Source: a virus. Taken from it: a DNA stretch of 49,532 nucleotides. Shown here in pieces: positions 1 to 7,138 of this stretch. The notes beneath the pieces are model-generated. The model saw only the letters and a list, made by a program, of their open reading frames with translations. It did no database searches and had not been told where the DNA came from. The position numbers and the translations under genes are program-made. The DNA lies in IMG/VR virus record IMGVR_UViG_3300036760_000036, positions 1 through 49,532 of that record; one strand, 5' to 3'. The stretch's first letter is position 1; every line of letters starts with the position of its first letter.

Positions 1-156
1 AACCCTAACGTGATGGCTCGTAGAGTCAGCACTAACCTTAAGCGTCACGGCAAGGAGCACTTCTTAGAGACTGCTGAATTTGCTGGCAAGTTCAAGGCCA
101 CATCTCTGCTACATTTTGGGACTGAAGTCCCGCTGGGAAAGCGGGGCCATCCCTAA
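1..156 (+). pseudogene. 3' part of an upstream reading frame, probably the N-terminal part of a frameshifted endonuclease
   Basis: This frame is open from the left edge and ends at TAA 154-156. It encodes about 51 residues with a basic motif series (TNLKRHGKEHF, EFAGKFKATSLLHFGTEVP). That resembles the lysine/threonine-spaced repeats I associate with N-terminal parts of some phage Vsr-like endonucleases; this family memory is not certain. The Vsr-like domain continues one frame over from about 158. Dropping one G from the GGGG run at 143-146 would join both frames without a stop. So this is either the end of a separate gene or the 5' part of one gene broken by a single-base frameshift. Confidence 0.4.
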
Positions 157-157
157 G

Positions 158-490
158 ATGAACGAGCTGGAGCGTCTATCTGCGACATTCGTCGGTGGGC
201 GGCGCAAGAACCCTGACTTTGTGGTGCTCACTAAAGAGCAACTGGCGGCGTACCGTGCTGGGGTACCCCTCAAGGATTTGCGTACGTATCTCGTCATCGA
301 GATCAACGGTGATTTTTGGCACACGAAACATAAGGGGGTGTCAAGGGAGCAACGAGAGCGCGAGTTTGTGGACGGGTACGCTTCTATTGGCGTGTCTTGT
401 TTAGTCCTGTGGGGGTCCGACATTCACTCGGAGGCTGTGGATACCGCCTCAATGGTACAGGTATTCCTGGCCAAGGATGAACGGAGCTGA
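158..490 (+). CDS. Vsr-like (EDxHD-type) endonuclease domain, probable homing endonuclease fragment
   Basis: From the ATG at 158 it encodes 110 residues; the same frame is open back to a TTG at 80. The core RRKNPDFVV, followed by YLVIEINGDFWH and later SCLVLWGSDI, matches the strand-Asp-Pro-Asp / Val-Glu-x-x-Gly-Asp-x-W-H layout of very-short-patch-repair-like nucleases. That fold is also used by phage free-standing homing endonucleases. The same signature recurs in the large fusion protein at 13942-16152. No good Shine-Dalgarno precedes 158, and the preceding frame 1-156 looks related, so the gene is likely the C-terminal part of a frameshifted endonuclease. Activity is doubtful if the shift is real. 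Confidence 0.6.
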   Translation: MNELERLSATFVGGRRKNPDFVVLTKEQLAAYRAGVPLKDLRTYLVIEINGDFWHTKHKGVSREQREREFVDGYASIGVSCLVLWGSDIHSEAVDTASMVQVFLAKDERS

Positions 491-526
491 CTGTTCTTCT
501 TATGGCGTTGCCTAAAAAGAGGTACC

Positions 527-829
527 ATGTCTGATCCTGTCAAAGCGTTTGAGCAAGCTCTTCGTAACGCGAGTGCCGGTTCCGATATCCTCGATACCCT
601 GGTGGATCGACGGGCGTCTGTGACCAAGACGACCACGACTCCACTCTTTACGGGTAAGCCCAAAAAAGAGTCCCCTGAGGCGGCCAAGACCGTTGCGGAA
701 CTCAAGCAAGATGTGGCGGATATACGTGGCCGTCTTGAGGCTATGCGGGCGGATGCCGGTAACAAGATTTCGATCAATGCCGCTGTGCGGCAGTGCAATA
801 ACCTTTTGGACGCCCTGAATAAGCTCTGA
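527..829 (+). CDS. Small hypothetical protein with PVKAFExALRNAS N-terminus
   Basis: A 100-residue protein preceded by AAAGAGG spaced for the ATG. I do not recognise a family. Residues 3-16 read DPVKAFEQALRNAS and are almost the same as the start of the next gene product (NPVKAFEDALRNAS), although the rest differs. The middle is Lys/Thr-rich. Residues 50-100 look alpha-helical with a heptad-like pattern (ELKQDVADIRGRLEAMRAD). It lies in a run of small genes upstream of connector genes. A virion or assembly role is an inference from position only. Confidence 0.7.
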   Translation: MSDPVKAFEQALRNASAGSDILDTLVDRRASVTKTTTTPLFTGKPKKESPEAAKTVAELKQDVADIRGRLEAMRADAGNKISINAAVRQCNNLLDALNKL

Positions 830-851
830 AACTCTGGAAAGAGGTCTAATT

Positions 852-1220
852 GTGGCAAATAACCCTGTAAAAGCTTTCGAGGATGCCCTTCGTAATGCAT
901 CACACCCTAAGACCGCCATCTTGGATCACGGGCCTGTCGGCCGCGTTCTCAACAAGGTCTGGAACCGACTGCACGACATTCAATCCGAGATCGAGAAGAC
1001 CGATCAGGACTACCAGGATGCGGCCCACTTCAGTGGTAGGCCTGCCACTAAGGACGCACAGGCTATGATCAAGAAAATCCAAGCCTGCGTGGCGGACTTG
1101 AACACCCTTACGCACAAGACGCTCAACGAGCTTGCTGAGGCGGAGGCTGAATTCGTCAAGAAGCATGGGGAGCCAGGGGACTACTCCGACAAAATGCGGG
1201 CCGAGATCTTTCCTGGCTGA
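852..1220 (+). CDS. Small helical hypothetical protein, N-terminus shared with the preceding gene
   Basis: A 122-residue protein with a GTG start at 852 and AAAGAGG just upstream. The N-terminus ANNPVKAFEDALRNAS repeats that of the gene at 527-829. The remainder is mostly charged helix (KVWNRLHDIQSEIEKTDQDYQD and so on), probably a short coiled coil. No known domain is recognised. Codons for the shared N-terminal motif differ mainly at third positions from those of its neighbour, so the peptide, not the DNA, appears conserved. That suggests an old duplication of a functional N-terminal tag. Function unknown. Confidence 0.7.
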   Translation: MANNPVKAFEDALRNASHPKTAILDHGPVGRVLNKVWNRLHDIQSEIEKTDQDYQDAAHFSGRPATKDAQAMIKKIQACVADLNTLTHKTLNELAEAEAEFVKKHGEPGDYSDKMRAEIFPG

Positions 1221-1237
1221 GTGGTGTAGAGCGGGTC

Positions 1238-1552
1238 ATGCCAGACGCAACTAACGCAAAAGCAGTGAAGCTCACGGTCCAAGATCCGGTTTCACTCGAT
1301 GTCTTGAAAGAGTTCAACCAGCTTGAGGCGGCCCGCCACGACATTGCCCTGCGGCTCCTGGAGCTAGAGCAGGAGCGTGTCAGGCTGTTGGCGGCGGCCC
1401 ACCAAGTGGGCAAGCAGCATGAGCGGCTGTTCGAGAAGGTGCTGGTGGACCGGGGCCTTACACCTACGACCCCAGTGGACATCGACTCGACCACAGGCAT
1501 CATCAAGGTCCGGGTGCCTGCAAAACCGGCGGAAACTGACCCAGCAAGTTGA
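1238..1552 (+). CDS. Small coiled-coil hypothetical protein
   Basis: A 104-residue protein with an ATG at 1238 and GAGCGGG upstream. Residues 20-65 form a probable coiled coil (LKEFNQLEAARHDIALRLLE and following). They are followed by a short beta-like tail with VDIDSTTGIIKVRVP. It follows the two small helical genes and precedes the first connector-type structural gene. I do not recognise a family. A scaffold or assembly role is possible but only inferred from size and location. Confidence 0.65.
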   Translation: MPDATNAKAVKLTVQDPVSLDVLKEFNQLEAARHDIALRLLELEQERVRLLAAAHQVGKQHERLFEKVLVDRGLTPTTPVDIDSTTGIIKVRVPAKPAETDPAS

Positions 1553-1602
1553 CGGTCGTTCTTTCCGTTTGTGTCTAGGCTCTTGGTGGAGGGATCTGCC
1601 AC

Positions 1603-2961
1603 GTGCCCTACGCTTCCCAAAGAGACTGGAACACCACAGAGTTAGAGTACACAAAAACTCCGTGGCCGGTGCCTCCGCTCAATCTATTCTTGACGTCAGG
1701 CTACCGGCCTGGGGTCTTTGACTTGCGCTGGGACGATCCCGCCACGCTTGCTCTCAACAGCAAGTACAAGCTGTTGGGCGTCAACATTTACCGCTCGTTC
1801 GATTCTGAGTACGGCCCGTTCAACCGGATTTCCGAGCTTCTTGTGTGCTCGACGTTCTGGCGTGATCAGACCGACAACGAAGTAGTGATCGAAGAGGATG
1901 TGTCTGGGCAGTTCATTCTGAACGGGGAGTGCTCGGGATCAGGTGCGCAATCGCCCCGGTGGGTCTTCAAGACTCTGCACAGTCCTATCGTCAAAGAGGG
2001 ATCTCAGGCGGTGACCGCCGATCTGCCCGATGACGTGTTGGTCCACATCGACGGAGTGCCGGTTCGTCCGATGCGGGTCAATGGCTTCTCGGGTGAGATT
2101 GAGCTAGATCCGTTCATCTACGCGGACGTGGCGAGGCAGAAGCTGGACCCTTCTCTGGTGCCGGGACCCAACAGCCGGGTGACCTGCACTTACCGTCGTA
2201 ATCGGACGCTACTCAAGACTGACCTTGGGCAGCGGGTGTTCTACCGGATCACGACCGTTGGGGTTCGTAACAACTGTGACCTCTCTAGGGTGCAGTGCCA
2301 GGACCTGATCGAGACCCCTCTAGAGAACGCCACCGCTACGAGTTCCATGGAGATCGAGAAGATCGACTTCATGTGGCGTGAGGCGGTTCGGCGTAATCGT
2401 TTCATCTTGGAGCAGGGCGGGGAGAGGGTGAAGATTTTCCTACGCAAAAACGTAGGGGTCCCGTGCCCGTGTACTCCGGATGACTACCACAAGCAGCCGA
2501 TCAATGACTGCCGGATCTGTTATGGCACGGGGATTGTGGGTGGCTACGAAGGCCCCTACGACGCTTTGATTGCCCCCGATGATGCAGAACGTAGGATTGC
2601 CCAGAAGGACATTGGGCGGACTCTAGAGCACACCTACGAGGTCTGGACGGGCCCTATGCCCATCCTGTCGCAACGCGACTTCTTGGTGAAGATCAACGGG
2701 GAGCGGTATTCGGTGGGTGCTGTTAGGTTTCCGACTAATCGCGGGATGGTGCTCCAGCAGCACTTCAACATCGGGCATCTTGATGAGAAGGACATTCGGT
2801 ACCGTGTTCCGGTGGGTAACCCGGCCCGGTTCGCAGCTATCCAGTTTGCCCCCAATGGGCCTGAGCGTGAGGCGGACTCGAACATCACTGGCAAGCCCGG
2901 CATTCCGGATGAGCGTGAGTTGAGAGGCCGCAGCAAGGCTTGGGAAAACACGACTTTCTGA
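1603..2961 (+). CDS. Virion structural protein, probable neck/connector protein with Cys cluster
   Basis: A 452-residue protein starting at GTG 1603, with GGAGGG ten bases upstream. The N-terminal part contains a fibronectin-III-like strand pattern (LLGVNIYRSFDSEYGPFNRI). The C-terminal half holds a four-cysteine cluster, C288, C290, C303 and C306, the last pair in DCRICYGTG. This CxC/CxxCYGTG signature with a preceding long helix (VRRNRFILEQGGERVKIFLRK) resembles neck-region structural proteins of SPO1-like and other large myoviruses. The cluster probably binds zinc. Its stop codon overlaps the next start (TGATG), so translation is coupled. The exact neck role is inferred from order: upstream of the sheath and next to a gp10-like protein. 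Confidence 0.65.
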   Translation: MPYASQRDWNTTELEYTKTPWPVPPLNLFLTSGYRPGVFDLRWDDPATLALNSKYKLLGVNIYRSFDSEYGPFNRISELLVCSTFWRDQTDNEVVIEEDVSGQFILNGECSGSGAQSPRWVFKTLHSPIVKEGSQAVTADLPDDVLVHIDGVPVRPMRVNGFSGEIELDPFIYADVARQKLDPSLVPGPNSRVTCTYRRNRTLLKTDLGQRVFYRITTVGVRNNCDLSRVQCQDLIETPLENATATSSMEIEKIDFMWREAVRRNRFILEQGGERVKIFLRKNVGVPCPCTPDDYHKQPINDCRICYGTGIVGGYEGPYDALIAPDDAERRIAQKDIGRTLEHTYEVWTGPMPILSQRDFLVKINGERYSVGAVRFPTNRGMVLQQHFNIGHLDEKDIRYRVPVGNPARFAAIQFAPNGPEREADSNITGKPGIPDERELRGRSKAWENTTF

Positions 2962-3455
2962 TGCCTAAGCCGATCATAGCTGCGCGGGTTTACATGAAGC
3001 CCCTGTTACCCGATTCATTTAAGGGTGACACAGCTCTGATCTTGAGGCAGTCCAAGAATGAAGTGCTTAAGCGCCTTCGGGCCAAGCTCATGGGCACCGC
3101 GTTTTCCAAGCGAGCCAAGAAGGCTCTCTCGAAGGCGCTCAAGGTTGAGATTAAGACTTCAAGTCTTGTGGTAACGGTGGATCACCCGGCGTTTGAACCC
3201 TTGGTCAAGGGTCAACGCAAGGGGAAGATGAAGTGGTTGCTCAAGGCTAAGCGACCCATCCCTATCATCACGGATGACGGTAAGCTGATCTTCCGGACCG
3301 CCTCTGCGAAGTCCATGGGTACGAGGAAGCGTTGGGTGCACCCTGGTCGGCCACCTTCGGATTTCGTGGAGGGGGCCAAGCAAGATGCTCGTGAGGCTCT
3401 TAAAGCCAAGTTTGAGAAGGAACTGCGCAAGCAACTACGTGCTTCCTTCAGGTAA
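2961..3455 (+). CDS. HK97 gp10-like tail completion / virion morphogenesis protein candidate
   Basis: A 164-residue, strongly basic protein. I place the start at ATG 2961, overlapping the previous stop (TGATG); a TTG 21 bases upstream is also in frame but lies inside the previous gene. A helix-rich N-terminus is followed by the segment IKTSSLVVTVDHPAFEPLV. Near residues 120-140 come RKRWVHPGRPPSDFVEGA and then an amphipathic helix ending the protein. The W-x-HPG-x-P-x-x-F-x-x-x-A pattern is typical of gp10-like tail completion proteins. Such proteins sit at the head-tail interface, which fits the gene order. Assignment is by motif resemblance only. Confidence 0.55.
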   Translation: MPKPIIAARVYMKPLLPDSFKGDTALILRQSKNEVLKRLRAKLMGTAFSKRAKKALSKALKVEIKTSSLVVTVDHPAFEPLVKGQRKGKMKWLLKAKRPIPIITDDGKLIFRTASAKSMGTRKRWVHPGRPPSDFVEGAKQDAREALKAKFEKELRKQLRASFR

Positions 3456-3458
3456 CCC

Positions 3459-4103
3459 ATGACCTGGTTCGGTAGACTTTTACGAAGGGTTGGATTCATG
3501 CAAATACCCAGAGCGGGGGGTGACATCCGGGTAATCGGACTCGTTTCTCCTACACATTTGATCGAGGACATTGGGCGAGACGTACCACATGGGGTGGAGG
3601 TGGTGATCCCTGTGGACATGGCGTTGCGGTCCAAGGACTTGTGGCGGGGTATCAGTCAGCACGCTTTGGCGCAACTGCCCACGATCGCTACTACGGTTCC
3701 GAAGCTTTCCGCCCCAGACCCGGAACGGCCGCGTCTTGAGGCCAGGGTTCGGGAACTGGAATCGGTGGTTCGAGACCTGGAGACACAATTGCGTGTTTCA
3801 CAGGCCGAAAGCTTGTCTCTCAGGTTTGAATTGGAGCGTAGCACCCAAGCGCAAGAGCACGCTGTAAAGTTGGATACCATCTTGGCGGCTTTGCAGAACG
3901 GGGTAGTACCCACTGCGGGGCGTCCGTTGGCGGCACCTCGGCAAGAGGTAGCGGACGGGTCTGTCCCGACGTTCTTGCCGTCAGAAATCAAGCCGAGAGA
4001 CGTGACGGTCCGCATCGACATCCAGGGGGAGTCGTCTCAATCCGATGTGTCGGGGATTGGGGATCGCCTGCGTAAGATACGCAACAAGGAGGGCAGCCTG
4101 TGA
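3459..4103 (+). CDS. Structural/connector-region protein with central coiled coil
   Basis: A 214-residue protein. ATG 3459 is three bases after the previous stop. ATG 3498, with GAAGGG upstream, is an alternative start that would remove a basic amphipathic N-terminus. Residues 20-70 look like a compact beta/alpha module (DIRVIGLVSPTHLIEDIG, then VEVVIPVDMALRSKDLWRGI). Residues 88-135 are a clear coiled coil (RVRELESVVRDLETQLRVSQ). The tail is charged and probably disordered. No family recognised. Location suggests a neck or connector component. Confidence 0.6.
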   Translation: MTWFGRLLRRVGFMQIPRAGGDIRVIGLVSPTHLIEDIGRDVPHGVEVVIPVDMALRSKDLWRGISQHALAQLPTIATTVPKLSAPDPERPRLEARVRELESVVRDLETQLRVSQAESLSLRFELERSTQAQEHAVKLDTILAALQNGVVPTAGRPLAAPRQEVADGSVPTFLPSEIKPRDVTVRIDIQGESSQSDVSGIGDRLRKIRNKEGSL

Positions 4104-4134
4104 AGTGCGTGTCCGAGTGCCCGATGCAGGCCCT

Positions 4135-4164
4135 TTGATAAAGTTTTCTTATGTCAGCTCTTAT
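4135..4164 (+). promoter_or_regulatory. Candidate sigma70-type promoter
   Basis: TTGATA at 4135-4140 and TCTTAT at 4159-4164 are separated by 18 bases. They match the -35 (5 of 6) and -10 (4 of 6) consensus. A start about seven bases downstream would give a short leader into the CAGGAG ribosome binding site before ATG 4199. The stretch 4104-4198 carries no gene I can support. Weak evidence; phage late promoters may be unrelated. Confidence 0.25.
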
Positions 4165-4198
4165 GCTGATCACCCAATTTCTGTCCCAGGAGCCCCTC

Positions 4199-4507
4199 AT
4201 GCACCCACGTCAAGCCAGCGTACTCGTTCAGGCCACCGAAGTTGCCGATCGTCTTGCAGCTAAGAAACAGTCCGAGAAGAAGCCCGGAGGGCCCGTTTTG
4301 CTGTGGAAGTACACGGATCCCGACGGCAGCGTCTTTTACCTTGACGAGAAGAAGACGACGATCAAGTCCCCTTTCTCAGGCAAGTCCTTCGCGGCTCGTC
4401 CTGAGCGTCACACCCCAGCTCAGGTTGGCAAAGAGATGAAGGACGAGGCCAAGGCTGATAAGGCCAAGGCTGCGCCCAAGACTGCGTCGAATTTCTGGAA
4501 GGCCTGA
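4199..4507 (+). CDS. Small Lys/Ala-rich hypothetical protein
   Basis: A 102-residue protein. I choose ATG 4199 because CAGGAG stands six bases before it. The longer in-frame start at 4151 has no ribosome binding site and would overlap the candidate promoter. The central part has a small beta hairpin-like stretch (VLLWKYTDPDGSVFYLDEKK) followed by PFSGKSFAARPERHTP. The tail is Lys/Ala-rich and likely flexible. The central stretch resembles WW-like or zinc-free beta modules, but I do not recognise a family. It is followed after one base by the Dps-like gene. Confidence 0.6.
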   Translation: MHPRQASVLVQATEVADRLAAKKQSEKKPGGPVLLWKYTDPDGSVFYLDEKKTTIKSPFSGKSFAARPERHTPAQVGKEMKDEAKADKAKAAPKTASNFWKA

Positions 4508-4508
4508 A

Positions 4509-5417
4509 ATGGCCGAGAGTTCGACGCACGCGATTTGGGTAGACCCGCTCGCGTTTGATTCACTTGAGAATGGGCCCCCGTACTTGCCGGAACGACCGAG
4601 GGTTATGATGGCAAAGAACGCCAATTCGATTGAAGTGCTCCAGCGAGTGTGCGGGGCCTTTGCGGGCATGGCTATGGCGGAGCTGGGCGCTTTGGTGGCG
4701 ATCTTGAGGGCAGCCTCGATCGTTCACCAAAGCCACCACTGGCAGACCCGGGGTGGCAACTTCTTCGGGGATCACCTGTTGTTCGATCGCCTCTACAGTG
4801 AATCGGTAGGCTTCATCGATCAAGTGGCTGAGCGTGCCGTGGGATCCGGGAGTCGGGATCTCGTGTGCCCGAAGACTCAAGCGGGTTTGATCCCTGAGGT
4901 GGTCAACTACTGGTGCGGTAGCATTCAAGAGCCCACGTCTTTCGATATGGTCGTCGTGAGCCTTGGGGTTGAGCGTTGTGTGCTCGATTGCCTCAAAGAA
5001 GCACGTGGGAGTCTTGAGACAAAGGGCCTTCTCACGGACGGCACCGACAATCTGCTTCAAGGTGTAGCGGACAAGCATGAGGAATTCCTCTACTTGCTGC
5101 AACAGCGTCAAGGGGGTCGGATGGCCTCGTACCAGTACAAGCGTACCGCTGGCAGCACTTCTGAGGAGCGTTCACGTCGGAACAAGGTGAACGACGCTCT
5201 GACCAAGATGTCCAAGGTGTACCACAGGCATCTCCCGATCCAGGAGATCCGAGACCTTCTTGAGGCTAACGGCTTCGACACCTCAGAGCTTGAGGGCATC
5301 TACACGGGTCGGGATGGGAAGTCGCATGACAAGGTTGGGGAGCACACCTATCTGAGCTTGTCATGGCACAAGATGGAAGAGTCAGGGAACTGGGAAATCA
5401 CGGCGTACGTGAGTTGA
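4509..5417 (+). CDS. Dps-like ferritin-fold protein with extra C-terminal domain
   Basis: A 302-residue protein with GGAAGG ahead of the ATG. Residues 50-200 match the Dps/ferritin-like four-helix family. HHW at 76-78 is followed by RGGNFFGDH, then LFDRLY and IDQVAERAVG. Candidate ferroxidase ligands H77, H89, D104 and E108 have spacings of 12, 15 and 4, identical to H51, H63, D78 and E82 of E. coli Dps as I recall them. Dps proteins bind iron and often DNA and protect against peroxide. The C-terminal 90 residues (starting KVNDALTKMSKVYHRHLP) are an added domain I do not recognise. The gene sits between connector genes. Whether it acts in the infected cell or inside virions is unknown. Confidence 0.75.
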   Translation: MAESSTHAIWVDPLAFDSLENGPPYLPERPRVMMAKNANSIEVLQRVCGAFAGMAMAELGALVAILRAASIVHQSHHWQTRGGNFFGDHLLFDRLYSESVGFIDQVAERAVGSGSRDLVCPKTQAGLIPEVVNYWCGSIQEPTSFDMVVVSLGVERCVLDCLKEARGSLETKGLLTDGTDNLLQGVADKHEEFLYLLQQRQGGRMASYQYKRTAGSTSEERSRRNKVNDALTKMSKVYHRHLPIQEIRDLLEANGFDTSELEGIYTGRDGKSHDKVGEHTYLSLSWHKMEESGNWEITAYVS

Positions 5418-5478
5418 GTGCGTGCCTAAAAACCCTCCTCGTGGCACAAGGGGCAAAAATCAGATTGGACAGGATCAA

Positions 5479-6498
5479 ATGGCAAAAGTATCAGGTTACA
5501 GGCATGGTTGTGGGCTTGACGTAGGTACGATGAATCTTGTTGCCGCTAGGCAGACAGGAGACGGCCAGAGCGTTGAGACCAAGCGGATTCGAGACGCCTT
5601 CATCGACCTCGATCTTGAGGCCAAGAAGACGCTTCGCTTGTCCAAGGTGGACTACGTTGAGAAGGACGGGCAGCTCATCGTGTTGGGCGACTCAGCCCTC
5701 AACATGGCGAACCTGTTCAAGCGGGAAGTCCGTCGGCCCTTGAGCCGTGGCGTTATCTCGGCCGGTGAATTGGATGCTCAACAGATCCTGAGCCTGCTCA
5801 TCTCGAACGTCGTGGGTGAGCCCGTGACGCCCAAGGAGCACTGCTTCTACTCGGTGCCAGCGGCTCCTGTGGATGACGAGAACCAGGACATCATCTACCA
5901 CCAAGAGGTGTTCCGTAAGATCCTCGCGGAGCTGGGGTACACCCCGCATCCGATGAATGAGGCGATGGCGATCATCTACAGCCAGTGCGCCGAAGAGAAC
6001 TTTTCTGGGCTTGCGGTGAGCTTCGGTTCTGGCATGGGTAACATTGCCCTCGCGTACCAGACCGTCAAGGGTATGGACTTCTCGGTAGCGAGGGGTGGGG
6101 ACTGGATCGATACCCATGCCGCTAAGGCCACGGGTTCTACGTCTGCCCGCATGTGTACGATCAAAGAGAAGGGCGTGGATCTCGCGAACCCGAAGAACCG
6201 GGATGAGGAAGCGCTGGCGCTCTACATCCGGTCCTTGATCAAGTACGTGCTGGAGAACATCGCGATCCAGTTCAAGAAGGTTCAGTCCTCGTTGGATCTG
6301 CCGGAACCCATCCCGTTCATCGTGTCAGGCGGCACCAGTCGGGCGGGCGGCTTCATGGAAGTCTTCATCGATGAGTTCGAGGCGGTGAAGAAGCGTGGCT
6401 TCCCCATCCAGATTAGCGAGATCAGGTCCGCCAAAGACCCCATGACCTCCGTCGCAGAGGGCCTCTTGGTCCTGGCGATGGAAGAGCACGCGGGGTGA
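5479..6498 (+). CDS. Actin/Hsp70-superfamily (ParM/MreB-like) ATPase
   Basis: A 339-residue protein. ATG 5479 is chosen because GGACAGGA precedes it; a GTG at 5422 gives 19 extra, low-complexity residues. The actin-fold landmarks appear in order. The phosphate-1 loop is GLDVGTMNLV near residue 12. The phosphate-2 loop is LAVSFGSGMGNIAL near 179. The adenosine motif is FIVSGGTSRAGGF near 281. Such proteins polymerise (ParM, MreB, phage Alp proteins) or act as chaperone-like ATPases. The spacing suits a ParM-like size. It lies between the Dps-like gene and an endonuclease within the neck cluster. A role in DNA or particle positioning is an inference. Confidence 0.75.
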   Translation: MAKVSGYRHGCGLDVGTMNLVAARQTGDGQSVETKRIRDAFIDLDLEAKKTLRLSKVDYVEKDGQLIVLGDSALNMANLFKREVRRPLSRGVISAGELDAQQILSLLISNVVGEPVTPKEHCFYSVPAAPVDDENQDIIYHQEVFRKILAELGYTPHPMNEAMAIIYSQCAEENFSGLAVSFGSGMGNIALAYQTVKGMDFSVARGGDWIDTHAAKATGSTSARMCTIKEKGVDLANPKNRDEEALALYIRSLIKYVLENIAIQFKKVQSSLDLPEPIPFIVSGGTSRAGGFMEVFIDEFEAVKKRGFPIQISEIRSAKDPMTSVAEGLLVLAMEEHAG

Positions 6499-6502
6499 TC
6501 CT

Positions 6503-7138
6503 ATGCGACCATGCCGAAAATGCGGCGCAATGGATCGGCAGCCGAGTGGCCATTGTCGTCCGTGTAGCAAAGCTAGACATAGAATCCTTACAGAGGGGTT
6601 GGTTAACAAACCGTGTGTGAGGTGTGGTGCAACAGAACGGAATAAACGTGGTGGTTGTAAAGCGTGTCAACGTGCTCGTAAAAAAATCTGGCTTGAAGCC
6701 CCTGGTAACCCCCAGCCTTGCGTGAAGTGTGGCGCTATAGATCGCAACAGGTTTGGAGATTGCATCTCGTGTTCCAGAGAGCGCTCAAGGGAGTGGGCTA
6801 GAGAAAACGTGGTCCGGGCATCTTCTCAAGTCCAAGCGTGGCGGGCAGCCCACCCAGAAAAAGCTGTCGAGATGGATCTAAAGGTTAGGCTCAAGCGTTA
6901 CGCCCTAACCATTCAACAGTTTCGGAGTCTCTACACCTTACAGAAGGGGTTGTGCGCAATTTGTTCCGTGCTTCTACCGAGACGCTTTGATATTGATCAT
7001 GATCATGAGACTGGCGTGGTGCGGGGTTTACTTTGCCACCCTTGTAACATTGGTTTAGGTGGTTTCAAGGACAACCAGGACACTTTATTTAGTGCTATTC
7101 AGTATCTGAAACTCCATACCCTTCAGAAGGTTGGGTAA
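6503..7138 (+). CDS. Endonuclease VII-like HNH endonuclease with three zinc ribbons (homing type)
   Basis: A 211-residue protein; GGGGTGATC precedes the ATG. The C-terminal domain matches the recombination endonuclease VII family (T4 gp49-like). It has C151/C154 in CAICS, the DIDHDHETG active-site block at 163-171 and CHPCN at 178-182. The N-terminal third has three tandem units of the form C-x-x-CGA-x-[DE]R-x3-G-x-C-x2-C, each a probable zinc ribbon for DNA recognition. The gene is fitted between two structural genes: four bases after one stop, with its TAA sharing a base with the next ATG. Codon use is more A/T-rich than its neighbours. A free-standing homing endonuclease is the best reading; Holliday-junction resolution cannot be excluded. 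Confidence 0.8.
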   Translation: MRPCRKCGAMDRQPSGHCRPCSKARHRILTEGLVNKPCVRCGATERNKRGGCKACQRARKKIWLEAPGNPQPCVKCGAIDRNRFGDCISCSRERSREWARENVVRASSQVQAWRAAHPEKAVEMDLKVRLKRYALTIQQFRSLYTLQKGLCAICSVLLPRRFDIDHDHETGVVRGLLCHPCNIGLGGFKDNQDTLFSAIQYLKLHTLQKVG

